This document shows positions 19,067 through 26,557 of a stretch of DNA of 53,074 bases, piece by piece. The translations under genes and the position numbers were made by a program. This stretch comes from Ilumatobacter sp. Its GTDB lineage: Bacteria > Actinomycetota > Acidimicrobiia > Acidimicrobiales > Ilumatobacteraceae. Numbering within the stretch: position 1 is the stretch's first letter; each line of letters begins with the position of its first letter. Location: NCBI RefSeq assembly GCF_030065885.1, contig NZ_JASJCS010000015.1, positions 1 to 53,074 of the forward strand, in the 5' to 3' direction. The notes beneath the pieces were generated by a model. The model made no database searches. It saw only the letters and a list, made by a program, of their open reading frames with translations, and was not told where the DNA came from.

Positions 19067-20055
19067 GGCACGACCACGAGCTTGCCGGCGGCACGGCGTT
19101 CGGCGAGGTCGCGAAGTGCGTCGACGGTTCGCTCCAGCGGGTATTCCGTCGGCTCGACGGGACGGAGCGTGCCGGCGGCGATCAGCTGCATCACCTCGAC
19201 CAGCAGCGCGTCGTTCTCGGCGCGGTGCTTGCCGACCCACGAGCCCCACTCGACGCCGGTGACCTGCCGGTTGCGGAGCAGCACGTGGTTGAGCGGCAGC
19301 GACGGGATGCCGCCGACGAAGCCGATCACGAGGAACTGGCCGTTGTCGCCGAGTGACCGCAGCCACGTCTCGGCCTGCTCGCCGCCGACGGGGTCGTAGA
19401 CCAGATCGACGCCGGTCTTGCCCTCCTGAGCCATGAGCTCGCGGACGGCAGCCTTGATGTCGTCGTCGCGGACGTCGAAGGCCGCCTCGGCCCCGCGGTC
19501 GAGGGCCAGCTGCCGCTTCTCCTCCGAGGATGCCGCCGCGAACACGCGCAACCCCATCATCACGCCGACGTCGACCGCTGCCAGCCCGACGCCGCCACCG
19601 GCACCGATCACCAGCATCGACTGACCCCGTTCGGCGCGAGCCCGGTGGCGCAACGCGAAGACGGCGGTCATGTAGCTCTGCACGAACGTCGCGGCGACAC
19701 CGTCGGAGATGCCGTCGGGCACCGGCGTGACGGCGTGCGCCGGCGCGATGGTCTCGTCGGCGTACGCCCCCTCGCCCGAGGCGACGAGGACGCGGGTGCC
19801 GGGCGCGAGCTGCGGCGCATCACGGGCGACGTCGTCGGCCACCTCGAGGATGTCGCCGACGCATTCCCAACCGGGAGTGAACGGCGTCGGCGTCCTGACC
19901 TGGTAGCCGCCCTGCACGATCAACGTGTCGACGTAGTTCACGCCGGCCGCCCGCACGCGGACCTTGACCGTGCCGGGCCGGACCTCGGGCGACGCAATCT
20001 CGTCGAGGACGAGGTCGTCGATCGGTCCGTAGTCCAGACATCGGATGGCACGCAT
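19063..20055 (-). CDS. NADPH:quinone oxidoreductase-like zinc-independent alcohol dehydrogenase (MDR family)
   Basis: The 330-residue protein begins MRAIRCLDYGP and has a GroES-like N-terminal domain (VKVRVRAAGVNYVDTLIVQGGY, PFTPGWECVGDI). A Rossmann domain follows with the nucleotide motif LVIGAGGGVGLAAV. The catalytic zinc cysteine and the structural zinc cysteines are absent, as in the quinone oxidoreductase branch. It begins at ATG 20055 and is coupled to the MalY-like gene. CACAAT 6 nt upstream may be its -10. Substrate unknown. Confidence 0.88.
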   Translation of the reverse strand: MRAIRCLDYGPIDDLVLDEIASPEVRPGTVKVRVRAAGVNYVDTLIVQGGYQVRTPTPFTPGWECVGDILEVADDVARDAPQLAPGTRVLVASGEGAYADETIAPAHAVTPVPDGISDGVAATFVQSYMTAVFALRHRARAERGQSMLVIGAGGGVGLAAVDVGVMMGLRVFAAASSEEKRQLALDRGAEAAFDVRDDDIKAAVRELMAQEGKTGVDLVYDPVGGEQAETWLRSLGDNGQFLVIGFVGGIPSLPLNHVLLRNRQVTGVEWGSWVGKHRAENDALLVEVMQLIAAGTLRPVEPTEYPLERTVDALRDLAERRAAGKLVVVP

Positions 20056-20077
20056 CCGGCGATTGTGGCACCCACGG

Positions 20078-20083
20078 TACGGT
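20078..20083 (+). promoter_or_regulatory. putative leaderless -10 hexamer (GNAT gene)
   Basis: TACGGT lies 6 nt before GTG 20090. It shares a 34-bp divergent region with the start of the dehydrogenase gene, so the two promoters must nearly abut. Confidence 0.5.
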
Positions 20084-20089
20084 GACGGC

Positions 20090-20710
20090 GTGCCCGCACC
20101 GCTGTCCCCGGTCACCCTCGTCGGGCGTCACGTCCGTCTCGAACCGTTGTCGCTCGACCACGTCGACGGCCTCACGGAGGCGGCCACGCAGGACCGCGAC
20201 ACCTACGACCTCACCTGGGTCCCGGCCGACCGCGATGCGATGCACGACTACGTCGAGGAGCTGCTCGACGATCACCGGCGTGCCCGGGTGCTGCCCTTCG
20301 CGCAGCGCTCGCTCGAGACCGGCCGCCTCGTCGGCTGCACGCGCTACCTCGACCCGCACTGGTGGCGCGGCAGGGACGAGCCCGACGAGATCGAGATCGG
20401 CGGCACCTGGTTGGCGTCGGGCGCTCAGCGCACGGGCGTCAACAGCGACGCCAAGCTGCAGCTCCTCGGCCACGCGTTCGAGCGCCTCGACGTGTGGCGG
20501 GTCGCGATCTGCACCGACGCCCGCAACGCTCGCAGCAGGACCGCGATCGAACGGATCGGCGCGACCCTCGAGGGCGTGCTCCGCAACCACCGCCTCCGCG
20601 CCGACACCGGCGGTCCGGCCCCGCGCGACACCGCGGTCTACTCGATCATCGCCGACGAATGGCCGGCGGTCAGGACGGCCCTCGAGCGGCGAGTCGCCGC
20701 ATCACCCTGA
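20090..20710 (+). CDS. GNAT-family N-acetyltransferase (RimJ/RimL-like)
   Basis: The protein is 206 residues. It has the N-terminal VTLVGRHVRLEPLSLDHVDGL typical of the RimJ/RimL acetyltransferase branch, EIGGTWLASGAQRTGVNSDAKLQLLGHAFERL as the acetyl-CoA-binding region, and WRVAICTDARNARSRTAIERIGATLEGVLRNHR as motif B. It likely acetylates a protein N-terminus or a small amine. GTG 20090 is preferred over upstream ATG codons because a -10 hexamer sits 6 nt ahead. Its last 41 nt overlap the 3' end of the convergent surface-protein gene. Confidence 0.87.
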   Translation: MPAPLSPVTLVGRHVRLEPLSLDHVDGLTEAATQDRDTYDLTWVPADRDAMHDYVEELLDDHRRARVLPFAQRSLETGRLVGCTRYLDPHWWRGRDEPDEIEIGGTWLASGAQRTGVNSDAKLQLLGHAFERLDVWRVAICTDARNARSRTAIERIGATLEGVLRNHRLRADTGGPAPRDTAVYSIIADEWPAVRTALERRVAASP

Positions 20711-21926
20711 CCTCGGCGCGACGCCGGCGCACCTCGTGCCAGCGCAGGTGCCGCTCGAGCCAGCCCCAGCCCAGGATCACCGACCCGAGGAGCACCAGCG
20801 GCAGGCCGACCCACCAGTGTGAGGCGGTCGCGGCCCCGCCCAGCGCGAACGCAGCGCCCGGCACGGGTGATGCTGCGAGCGGCTCGTCGCCGGTGGCGAC
20901 CGTCGTGGTCGTGGTCGTCGTGGTCGATGTGGTCGACGTGGTCGGCGAGGAATCGAGCGTGGTCTCGACCAGCTCGACGATGTCTGGGGCGACGGTCGAT
21001 GCGGGCGCCTCGGCCGGTTCGGCGGTCGGCATGCCGCACTCGGGCAGCATCGGAGCGAGCACCGGGCCGTGCGCGATGCGGGTGTCGCCGACATCGATGT
21101 CCGACAGCGACAGCAGCGTGCCCTCGAGCATGTTGCCGTCGACGACGACCTGACCGTCGTCCGAGCCGACGAGCGAGTTCAGGCGGAGGTCGAGGCCGGT
21201 CGCGATCTCGACCGTGCCTGCGTCGGGCACGTTGACGAGCGTCGCCTCGGCGATCTCGTCCCAGCCGGCACCGGTCGGGGCGATCTCGATCGACGCGCCG
21301 TAGAGGTTGATGAGCACCGTGGCGCTGCGCGGGATGCGATTGAGGAGGACCGGTCCGACGAACGACCCGTCGATGTTGAACACCTGCAGGCCGCTCGTGC
21401 CATCCCCGATGAGGGTGATCCCGTTGCGGTCGGCCCGCACGAGGCCGGTGCTCGGCGCACGCCCGAAGCACTCCGAGCTGGCGCGCAGCGCCGGCACCAT
21501 CGCCGCATAGCGGGCGACCGCGTCGACGTCGCGCACGACCGTGTCGCTGCCGCCGACGGCACCGGTGCGGATGGTGCCGTAGCGCAGCGTGGCGGTCTCG
21601 GGGAAGACGACGGCGGCGTTCTCGCCGACGGTGACACCACCGCCGACGGCGAACACCCGGGCGGCATCCCGCTCGACGCGCAGCGAACCGACCGAGACGT
21701 CGAGATCGCCGAGCGCGACCGCCGTTCCGGCCAGCTGGGCATGCCCACTGACCGAGAGGTCGCCGGCCGTGAAGAGGTCGACGAGCTCGCCGCCGAGCAG
21801 CACGTCGCGTCCCGATGCGACGACCTGATCGGCCCGCCGCACCGCGGTGGCGGTGACGAAGACACCCAGGACCACGATCGCCGCGCCGACGAGCCGCATG
21901 AGAGCGCGACGTCGGCGATTGTCCAT
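20670..21926 (-). CDS. choice-of-anchor A family membrane protein
   Basis: The 418-residue protein has an N-terminal signal/anchor (MRLVGAAIVVLGVFVTAT), then a beta-helical choice-of-anchor A domain about residues 40-280. The domain is marked by LFTAGDLSVSGHAQLAGTAVALGD, VFAVGGGVTVGENAAVVFP, GLQVFNIDGSFVGPVLLNRIPRSATVLINLYGASIEI. A Thr/Ser-rich linker of repeated T residues lies about 320-345. A C-terminal membrane helix (HWWVGLPLVLLGSVILGWGW) is followed by a basic cytoplasmic tail. It should be a surface protein anchored by its C-terminus; the domain occurs in adhesin-like proteins of unknown ligand. The 3' end overlaps the GNAT gene by 41 nt on the opposite strand. Confidence 0.8.
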   Translation of the reverse strand: MDNRRRRALMRLVGAAIVVLGVFVTATAVRRADQVVASGRDVLLGGELVDLFTAGDLSVSGHAQLAGTAVALGDLDVSVGSLRVERDAARVFAVGGGVTVGENAAVVFPETATLRYGTIRTGAVGGSDTVVRDVDAVARYAAMVPALRASSECFGRAPSTGLVRADRNGITLIGDGTSGLQVFNIDGSFVGPVLLNRIPRSATVLINLYGASIEIAPTGAGWDEIAEATLVNVPDAGTVEIATGLDLRLNSLVGSDDGQVVVDGNMLEGTLLSLSDIDVGDTRIAHGPVLAPMLPECGMPTAEPAEAPASTVAPDIVELVETTLDSSPTTSTTSTTTTTTTTVATGDEPLAASPVPGAAFALGGAATASHWWVGLPLVLLGSVILGWGWLERHLRWHEVRRRRAEVRVMRRLAARGPS

Positions 21927-21982
21927 ACTTTTCGATCGGCACGGATTCCCCGATCCTGAAGCGCCACCACTCAGATTCTGGG

Positions 21983-21988
21983 TACTGT
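21983..21988 (+). promoter_or_regulatory. putative leaderless -10 hexamer (flavodoxin-fold gene)
   Basis: TACTGT lies 7 nt before GTG 21996 with no Shine-Dalgarno in between, a close match to actinobacterial leaderless promoters. Confidence 0.6.
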
Positions 21989-21995
21989 CAAGCCG

Positions 21996-22583
21996 GTGAA
22001 TTGCCTGGTCGTGGTCGCCCACCCGTGCCACGACAGCTTCTCCCACGCCGCGGCGGCCGCCGCGGTGCGGGGTCTGCAGGACGCCGGCCACTCGGTCACC
22101 GTCGTCGACCTCTACGAGCAGGGCTTTCGCGCCGCGATGAGCCGCGAGGAGCGGGCGGCCTACGACACGGACGAGCCGATCCTCGACCCCCAGGTCCGCG
22201 AGCACGCCGACCGGCTCAGAGAGGCGCAGATCCTGGTGTTCGTCTACCCGACGTGGTGGAGCGGCCTGCCGGCGATCCTGAAGGGCTGGCTCGAGCGGGT
22301 GATGGTGCCTGGTGTCGGCTTCCGGTTCGATCATCGGGGCAAGGTCAGGCCCGGCCTGGCACACGTTCGGCGGATCGTCGGCATCAGCTGCTACGGGTCG
22401 CACCGCGCGACGGTCAAGCTGGTCAACGACAACGGCCGCCGCGTGATCTGCCGCGCCCTGCGCATGTCGTGCGGTCTCCGGACGAGGGTGAGCTGGATGG
22501 CGCTCTACTCGATGGACCGCGCCACCGACGCGCGACGGCACGCGTTCCTGTCCTCGGTCGAGCGCCGGATGGCGGCACTGTGA
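21996..22583 (+). CDS. NAD(P)H dehydrogenase (quinone)-like flavodoxin-fold protein, copy 1
   Basis: The 195-residue protein has a flavodoxin_2 fold: VVVAHPCHDSFSHAAAAAAVRGLQDAGHSVTVVDLYEQGF at the N-terminus (FMN/FAD phosphate loop) and LVFVYPTWWSGLPAILKGWLERV as the central conserved motif. The family includes NQO1-like and KefF/MdaB enzymes that reduce quinones by two electrons. The GTG start is set by the -10 hexamer 7 nt upstream. Its stop overlaps the start of a second copy, so the two subunits are probably made together and may form a heterodimer. Confidence 0.87.
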   Translation: MNCLVVVAHPCHDSFSHAAAAAAVRGLQDAGHSVTVVDLYEQGFRAAMSREERAAYDTDEPILDPQVREHADRLREAQILVFVYPTWWSGLPAILKGWLERVMVPGVGFRFDHRGKVRPGLAHVRRIVGISCYGSHRATVKLVNDNGRRVICRALRMSCGLRTRVSWMALYSMDRATDARRHAFLSSVERRMAAL

Positions 22584-23167
22584 TGCGAGTGCTCGTCGTG
22601 TACTGCCACCCGAACCCCGAGAGCCTGATCGCGGCAGCGCTCGACCGAACGCTGCGGGCACTGGCCCGCGGCGGCCACGAGGTGCGCGTCGACGACCTGT
22701 ACGCATCGGGATTCCGGCCCGAGATGTCGGCCGACGAGCGGCGCGGCCACAAGGAGCCGGGCGTCGACGCCGGGCTGCAGCCGTTCGCCGACCGTCTGCA
22801 CTGGGCCGAGGCTCTCGTGCTCGTCTACCCCACGTGGTGGAGCGGTCAACCGGCGATGCTCAAAGGGTGGATCGACCGCGTCTGGATCGCCGGTGTCGCG
22901 TGGACCGGCAACGGTCGGAACGGCCGACCGCGGCCGCTGCTGACCAACATCCGCCGCATCGTGGTCGTGACGACGCACGGTTCGACCAAGCTCCTGAACT
23001 CGCTCGAGGGCGAAGCCGGCAAGCGGACCGTCACGAGGTCGATCCGCCCGATGTGCAGTCGTCGGGCCCGGACGACCTGGTGCGCGCTCTACGGCGTCGA
23101 CCAGAGCGACGAGGCGAAGCGCACGGGCTTCCTCGACCGAGTCGAGCGGACGCTCGCCAAGCTTTAG
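22583..23167 (+). CDS. NAD(P)H dehydrogenase (quinone)-like flavodoxin-fold protein, copy 2
   Basis: The 194-residue protein is clearly paralogous to the preceding gene: VLVVYCHPNPESLIAAALDRTLRALARGGHEVRVDDLYASGF and LVLVYPTWWSGQPAMLKGWIDRV sit in the same positions. ATG 22583 shares its A with the upstream TGA; a GTG one codon earlier is also possible. The stop TAG at 23165-23167 is the first three bases of a 59-bp tandem repeat array. Confidence 0.87.
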   Translation: MRVLVVYCHPNPESLIAAALDRTLRALARGGHEVRVDDLYASGFRPEMSADERRGHKEPGVDAGLQPFADRLHWAEALVLVYPTWWSGQPAMLKGWIDRVWIAGVAWTGNGRNGRPRPLLTNIRRIVVVTTHGSTKLLNSLEGEAGKRTVTRSIRPMCSRRARTTWCALYGVDQSDEAKRTGFLDRVERTLAKL

Positions 23168-23367
23168 CGTTCGGCGAGCGCAAAGGCCACGCGCAGGCGC
23201 GACCGAGACGAAGGGCCACCCACTAGCGTTCGGCGAGCGCAAAGGCCACGCGCAGGCGCGACCGAGACGAAGGGCCACCCACTAGCGTTCGGCGATCGCA
23301 ACGGCGACGCGCAGGCGCGACCGAGACGAAGGGCCACCCACTAGCGTTCGGCGATCGCAACGGCGAC
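23165..23367. repeat. 59-bp tandem repeat array, 3.4 copies
   Basis: Units begin at 23165, 23224, 23283 and 23342, each opening with TAGCGTTCGGCGA. The last is partial (26 bp). Copies 1 and 2 are identical in the variable stretch (GAGCGCAAAGGCCAC); copies 3 and 4 share another version (GATCGCAACGGCGAC). The array runs from the stop codon of the plus-strand oxidoreductase into the last 27 bases of the minus-strand glycosidase gene, so both stop codons lie in repeat units. It reads as repeated duplication of the glycosidase gene's 3' end. Confidence 0.9.
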
Positions 23368-24237
23368 CGCCGCGGCCACGGATGCGTTGTGCTCGGCGAG
23401 CGCGAGGTTGGCCGGCACGCTTCGGCCCGCGGTCGCGTCGGCGATGCGTCCGAGGACGAACGGGGTGATCGCGGCGCCCGTGATGCCCGAGGCCTCGCAG
23501 TCGGCCAGCGCGGTGCCGACGACGGCATCGAGCTCGCTGCGATCGAGCGCATCGCGCTCGGGGATCGGCACCGCCAGCAACAGGCCGGGGCGGCTCCGGT
23601 GGGCGAAGACCTCGGCGACCTCCTCGGCCGATTCGACCCGATGCGGCACGGGCAACCCCGACGATCGCGTGTAGAAGGCCGGGAAGTCGTCGGACCGCCA
23701 GCCGAGCACCGGCACGCCGGTGGTCTCGAGGTACTCGAGCGTCCGCCCGAGATCGAGAAAGGCCTTCGCCCCGGCACACACGGTGACCAGCGGACGCCGG
23801 GCGATGGCGTCGAGGTCGGCGCTCACGTCGCCCGTCAGCTCGGCACCGCGGTGCACGCCCCCGATGCCGCCCGTGGCGAAGACCTGCACGCCGGCCGCAG
23901 CGGCGAGCGCCAGCGACGCCGAGACCGTGGTGGCGCCGAACGGCCAGCGCTGGGCGATCGCCACCGGGATGTCGCGCTCGGCGACCTTGCGGGCGGCGCC
24001 GAGGATCCGTTCGTGCTCGTCGGCGCGGAGTCCGACCCGTGCCACACCGTCGAGAACGGCGGTGACCGCCGGGACGGCGCCCTCCCGCCGGATCGCGCCG
24101 AGGCTCCGCTCGAGCGCCTCGGCGTTCGCGGGCGAGGGCAGCCCGAGGTGCGAGAAGATCGTCGATTCGAGCGCCACGACGGGTCGCCCGCCGCCGAGCG
24201 CCGCGCGGACCTCGTCGGAGATCAACGGTTCGAGCAC
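23341..24237 (-). CDS. psuG: pseudouridine-5'-phosphate glycosidase
   Basis: The 298-residue enzyme would split pseudouridine 5'-phosphate into uracil and ribose 5-phosphate. Signature stretches are VVALESTIFSHLGLPSPAN, VGLRADEHERI, VFATGGIGGVHRGAE, TVCAGAKAFLDLGRTLEYLETTGVPVLG and VPHRVESAEEVAEV; the lysine in CAGAKAFLD fits the catalytic region. The usual HGMPYP motif reads HLGLPSP here. No pseudouridine kinase gene is adjacent. The GTG start has CAGACT 6 nt upstream; the longer open frame upstream is noise. The last seven codons and stop lie in a tandem repeat unit. Confidence 0.9.
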   Translation of the reverse strand: MLEPLISDEVRAALGGGRPVVALESTIFSHLGLPSPANAEALERSLGAIRREGAVPAVTAVLDGVARVGLRADEHERILGAARKVAERDIPVAIAQRWPFGATTVSASLALAAAAGVQVFATGGIGGVHRGAELTGDVSADLDAIARRPLVTVCAGAKAFLDLGRTLEYLETTGVPVLGWRSDDFPAFYTRSSGLPVPHRVESAEEVAEVFAHRSRPGLLLAVPIPERDALDRSELDAVVGTALADCEASGITGAAITPFVLGRIADATAGRSVPANLALAEHNASVAAAVAVAIAER

Positions 24238-24243
24238 GGCGTC

Positions 24244-24249
24244 AGTCTG
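24244..24249 (-). promoter_or_regulatory. putative leaderless -10 hexamer (psuG)
   Basis: CAGACT on the minus strand lies 6 nt before the psuG GTG; the same hexamer occurs before alkC. First base deviates from TANNNT. Confidence 0.35.
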
Positions 24250-24254
24250 CCAGC

Positions 24255-24391
24255 GTCTCGGCGTGACGCTCGTCCCGGTCGTGACATCGGCCGGGCGTGA
24301 CAGCCACGGCGTGACGTCGTCTCGGCCTGACTGTCTCTGCGTGACTGTCTCGGCGTGACTGCGTCTCGGCGTGCCAGCGTCTCGGCGCGAC
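24255..24391. repeat. degenerate 13-bp repeat GTCTCGGCGTGAC, six copies
   Basis: Copies start at 24255, 24319, 24333, 24347, 24363 and 24379, with zero to one change each; the last five are spaced 14-16 bp. They fill most of the 158-bp gap between psuG and the RNA methyltransferase gene. Confidence 0.8.
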
Positions 24392-24395
24392 GTCG

Positions 24396-25571
24396 TCACG
24401 TTCGGACGAAGCGGCTCACTGCTTCGACGTGGTGGGTGTGCGGGAACAGGTCGAGCACCTCGCTGCCGTCGTGGCGGTACCCCTGCCTGGCGAGCAGCGA
24501 GGCGTCGCGCGCCAGAGCCACCGGGTCGCAGCTCACGAGCACGAGCACGGGCGCGTCGGTGGCGACCATGGCGGCGACGCCGGGCCGGCCGAGACCCGAC
24601 CGCGCCGGGTCGGCGATCGCCACATCGATCACGAGCCCGTCCTCGGGCCGCCACGACCCGGCTTCTTGCTGCTCGATGCGAGCGTCGCGGTGGGCGAGGT
24701 TGATACGGCAGTCGGCGACGGCCGACCTCGAGGTCTCGACCGTGATCACCCTCGTCGGAGCCGACGTCACCGCGGCGGCGAACAGGCCGACACCCGCGTA
24801 GGCGTCGAGGACGGTCGCCGCCCCCGCGAGTTCGGGTGCCGCGCGCCGGACCGCGTCGACGAGGAGCTCGGCCGCGGCCGGGCCGCTCTGGAAGAACGAA
24901 GCCGCCGAGACCTGGAATCGGTGGCCTGCGACGACCTCGGCGAGGGTCGCCGATGCCCCGACCGAGGCACCGTCGGGCAGCCCCACCACGTCGCCCCGTC
25001 TGCGGTCCCAGCGTGCGGTCAGTTCGCCGGTCGCGGCCGACACGCGGAGCGTCACCTCGAGCTCGGGTGTGATCCGGATCGCGTCGAGGACGGGCAGGAG
25101 CGCCGGGTGGGCGATCAGGCACCCGCTCGCGGCGACCGTGTCGTGCGAGCGATCGACGCGGTACGCCGCTCGATTGGCCGCATCGCCGACGACGCGGATC
25201 GTCGTCCGGTAGCCGGCGGTGGGGACGCTCGATCCGATGCGGAGCTCGGCGTCGGGCAGCTTGCCCGTGCGACGCAGCGCTTCGCGCAGGACCTCGACCT
25301 TCGCCGGGAGTTGCGCGTCGACGGCAACGTGCTGCCAGTCACAGCCGCCACATCCCTCGACGCGCCGAGGGCACGGAGGATCGACCCGGCCAGCCCCGCG
25401 CTGATGGACCTCGGTCACGACGCCGCGGGCCCAGTCACCCTTGTCGTCGACCAGCTCGACGCTGACCTCGTCGCCGGGAACGCCTCCCCGCACGAACACC
25501 ACCCGGCCCTCGGCGTCATGTGCCAGCGCTTCACCACCGGCCACGAAACGCTCAGGACGCAGGCGGGACAT
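24396..25571 (-). CDS. RNA (uracil-5)-methyltransferase, TrmA/RlmD family
   Basis: The 391-residue enzyme has an N-terminal TRAM/OB-like domain (about 1-55, GGEALAHDAEGRVVFVRGGVPGDEVSVELV). An iron-sulfur cysteine set CPRRVEGCGGC lies around 68-78, with a fourth Cys in ASGCLIAHP. The methyltransferase domain has VLDAYAGVGLFAAAV for SAM and VLVSCDPVALARD with the catalytic cysteine, plus DLFPHTHHVEAVSRF at the end. The family makes 5-methyluridine in 23S rRNA or tRNA; which target cannot be told. ATG 25571 is set by TAGGGT 7 nt upstream. Confidence 0.9.
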   Translation of the reverse strand: MSRLRPERFVAGGEALAHDAEGRVVFVRGGVPGDEVSVELVDDKGDWARGVVTEVHQRGAGRVDPPCPRRVEGCGGCDWQHVAVDAQLPAKVEVLREALRRTGKLPDAELRIGSSVPTAGYRTTIRVVGDAANRAAYRVDRSHDTVAASGCLIAHPALLPVLDAIRITPELEVTLRVSAATGELTARWDRRRGDVVGLPDGASVGASATLAEVVAGHRFQVSAASFFQSGPAAAELLVDAVRRAAPELAGAATVLDAYAGVGLFAAAVTSAPTRVITVETSRSAVADCRINLAHRDARIEQQEAGSWRPEDGLVIDVAIADPARSGLGRPGVAAMVATDAPVLVLVSCDPVALARDASLLARQGYRHDGSEVLDLFPHTHHVEAVSRFVRT

Positions 25572-25578
25572 CGCAGGC

Positions 25579-25584
25579 ACCCTA
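25579..25584 (-). promoter_or_regulatory. putative leaderless -10 hexamer (uracil methyltransferase)
   Basis: TAGGGT on the minus strand lies exactly 7 nt before ATG 25571 with no ribosome binding site. It sits in the 35-bp divergent gap to the small acidic protein gene. Confidence 0.6.
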
Positions 25585-25606
25585 CGGGATGCGCGAACCT
25601 GACTCC

Positions 25607-25831
25607 ATGAACGCGAGCGAGTGGTACTGGGATCTCCGTCACGGGCGGGCGGTTCCGGCCGAGGAGCGTGGGCCGGGCGAGCACATGCTCGGGCCGTACC
25701 CCACCAGGGTCGCGGCCGAGAACTGGAAGCAGACGGTCGACGAGCGCAACGAGTCGTGGGACGAGGACGACGCCGAGTGGAACGCCTGGGACACCGATCG
25801 CGACGACGCCCGGACCGACCCGGCGCAGTAG
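25607..25831 (+). CDS. small acidic conserved actinobacterial protein
   Basis: A 74-residue, Trp- and Asp/Glu-rich protein (WYWDLRHGRAVPAEERGPGEHMLGPYPTRVAAENWKQTVDERNESWDEDDAEW). Its layout (aromatic start, basic mid part, LGPYPTR, long acidic helix) resembles a family of short actinobacterial hypothetical proteins that I know only by sequence. ATG 25607 is likely; ATG 25589 in frame would add six residues. It lies 11 nt upstream of rpe and may share its transcript. Confidence 0.7.
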   Translation: MNASEWYWDLRHGRAVPAEERGPGEHMLGPYPTRVAAENWKQTVDERNESWDEDDAEWNAWDTDRDDARTDPAQ

Positions 25832-25834
25832 GTT
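25829..25834 (+). promoter_or_regulatory. putative leaderless -10 hexamer (rpe)
   Basis: TAGGTT, whose TAG is also the stop of the preceding small gene, ends 8 nt before GTG 25843. Confidence 0.4.
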
Positions 25835-25842
25835 CGAGCGCC

Positions 25843-26526
25843 GTGCCACGACCGATCCAGATCGCCCCGTCCGTCCTCCCCGCCGACTTCGCCCGACTCG
25901 GCGACGAGGTCGCCGCACTCGAAGCCGCCGGCGTCGACCTGATCCAGTGGGACGTGATGGACGGCCAGTTCGTGCCGAATCTGACGTTCGGGCCCGACGT
26001 GATCGCCGCCGCGCGCGAGCACTGCAGCGTGCCGTTCGAAGCCCACCTGATGGTGCTGACGCCCGACGTGATGGCGCAGCAGTACGTCGACGCCGGCTGC
26101 TCGCGCCTGATCGTGCACGTCGAGGCCTGCACGCACCTGCACCGGACGCTCGCCAACATCGCCTCGATGGGGGCGACGGCGGCCGTCGCCCTCAACCCGG
26201 CGACCCCGGCGTCGGCGGTCGCGCACGTGCTCGACCTGGTCGACCTGGTGCTGGTGATGACCGTCAACCCCGGGTTCGGCGGTCAGGCGTACATCGCCTC
26301 GATGGAACCGAAGATCGCCGAGCTGCGATCGATGATCGAGACGGCGGGCCTCGCCGACGCCGTCGATCTCGAGGTCGACGGCGGGATCGGGCCCTCCACC
26401 ATCGGTGGTGCCGCCGCAGCCGGGGCCAACGTGCTCGTCGCCGGCAGCGCGCTGTACCGCGACCCGGACGGGCTCGAACACGCCGTGGCCCAGCTGCGCA
26501 CGCTGGCCGAGTCAGCCGTGGCGTGA
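25843..26526 (+). CDS. rpe: ribulose-phosphate 3-epimerase
   Basis: The 227-residue TIM-barrel enzyme interconverts ribulose 5-phosphate and xylulose 5-phosphate in the pentose phosphate pathway. Motifs in order: IAPSVLPADFARL, LIQWDVMDGQFVPNLTFGPDVI (metal-binding Asp), AHLMV, VLVMTVNPGFGGQAYI, DLEVDGGI (second catalytic Asp) and NVLVAGSALYR. GTG 25843 gives the canonical N-terminus; the earlier open frame belongs to a shadow over the small upstream gene. Confidence 0.95.
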   Translation: MPRPIQIAPSVLPADFARLGDEVAALEAAGVDLIQWDVMDGQFVPNLTFGPDVIAAAREHCSVPFEAHLMVLTPDVMAQQYVDAGCSRLIVHVEACTHLHRTLANIASMGATAAVALNPATPASAVAHVLDLVDLVLVMTVNPGFGGQAYIASMEPKIAELRSMIETAGLADAVDLEVDGGIGPSTIGGAAAAGANVLVAGSALYRDPDGLEHAVAQLRTLAESAVA

Positions 26527-26544
26527 CGCGCCACACCCCTTCTC

Positions 26545-26550
26545 TACGAT
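26545..26550 (+). promoter_or_regulatory. putative leaderless -10 hexamer (helicase-nuclease operon)
   Basis: TACGAT lies exactly 7 nt before GTG 26558 with no Shine-Dalgarno, and fixes that start. Confidence 0.6.
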
Positions 26551-26557
26551 CGCCATC

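Noticed and set aside
16496-19399. Plus-strand open frame of 967 codons over the MFS and PLP-enzyme genes
   Set aside because: It crosses two well-recognised minus-strand genes and is composed of Arg/His/Asp-rich low-complexity sequence, as expected from high GC with few stops.
23165-23367. Possible CRISPR array
   Set aside because: Units are contiguous 59-bp direct repeats with no distinct spacers, and no cas gene is present.
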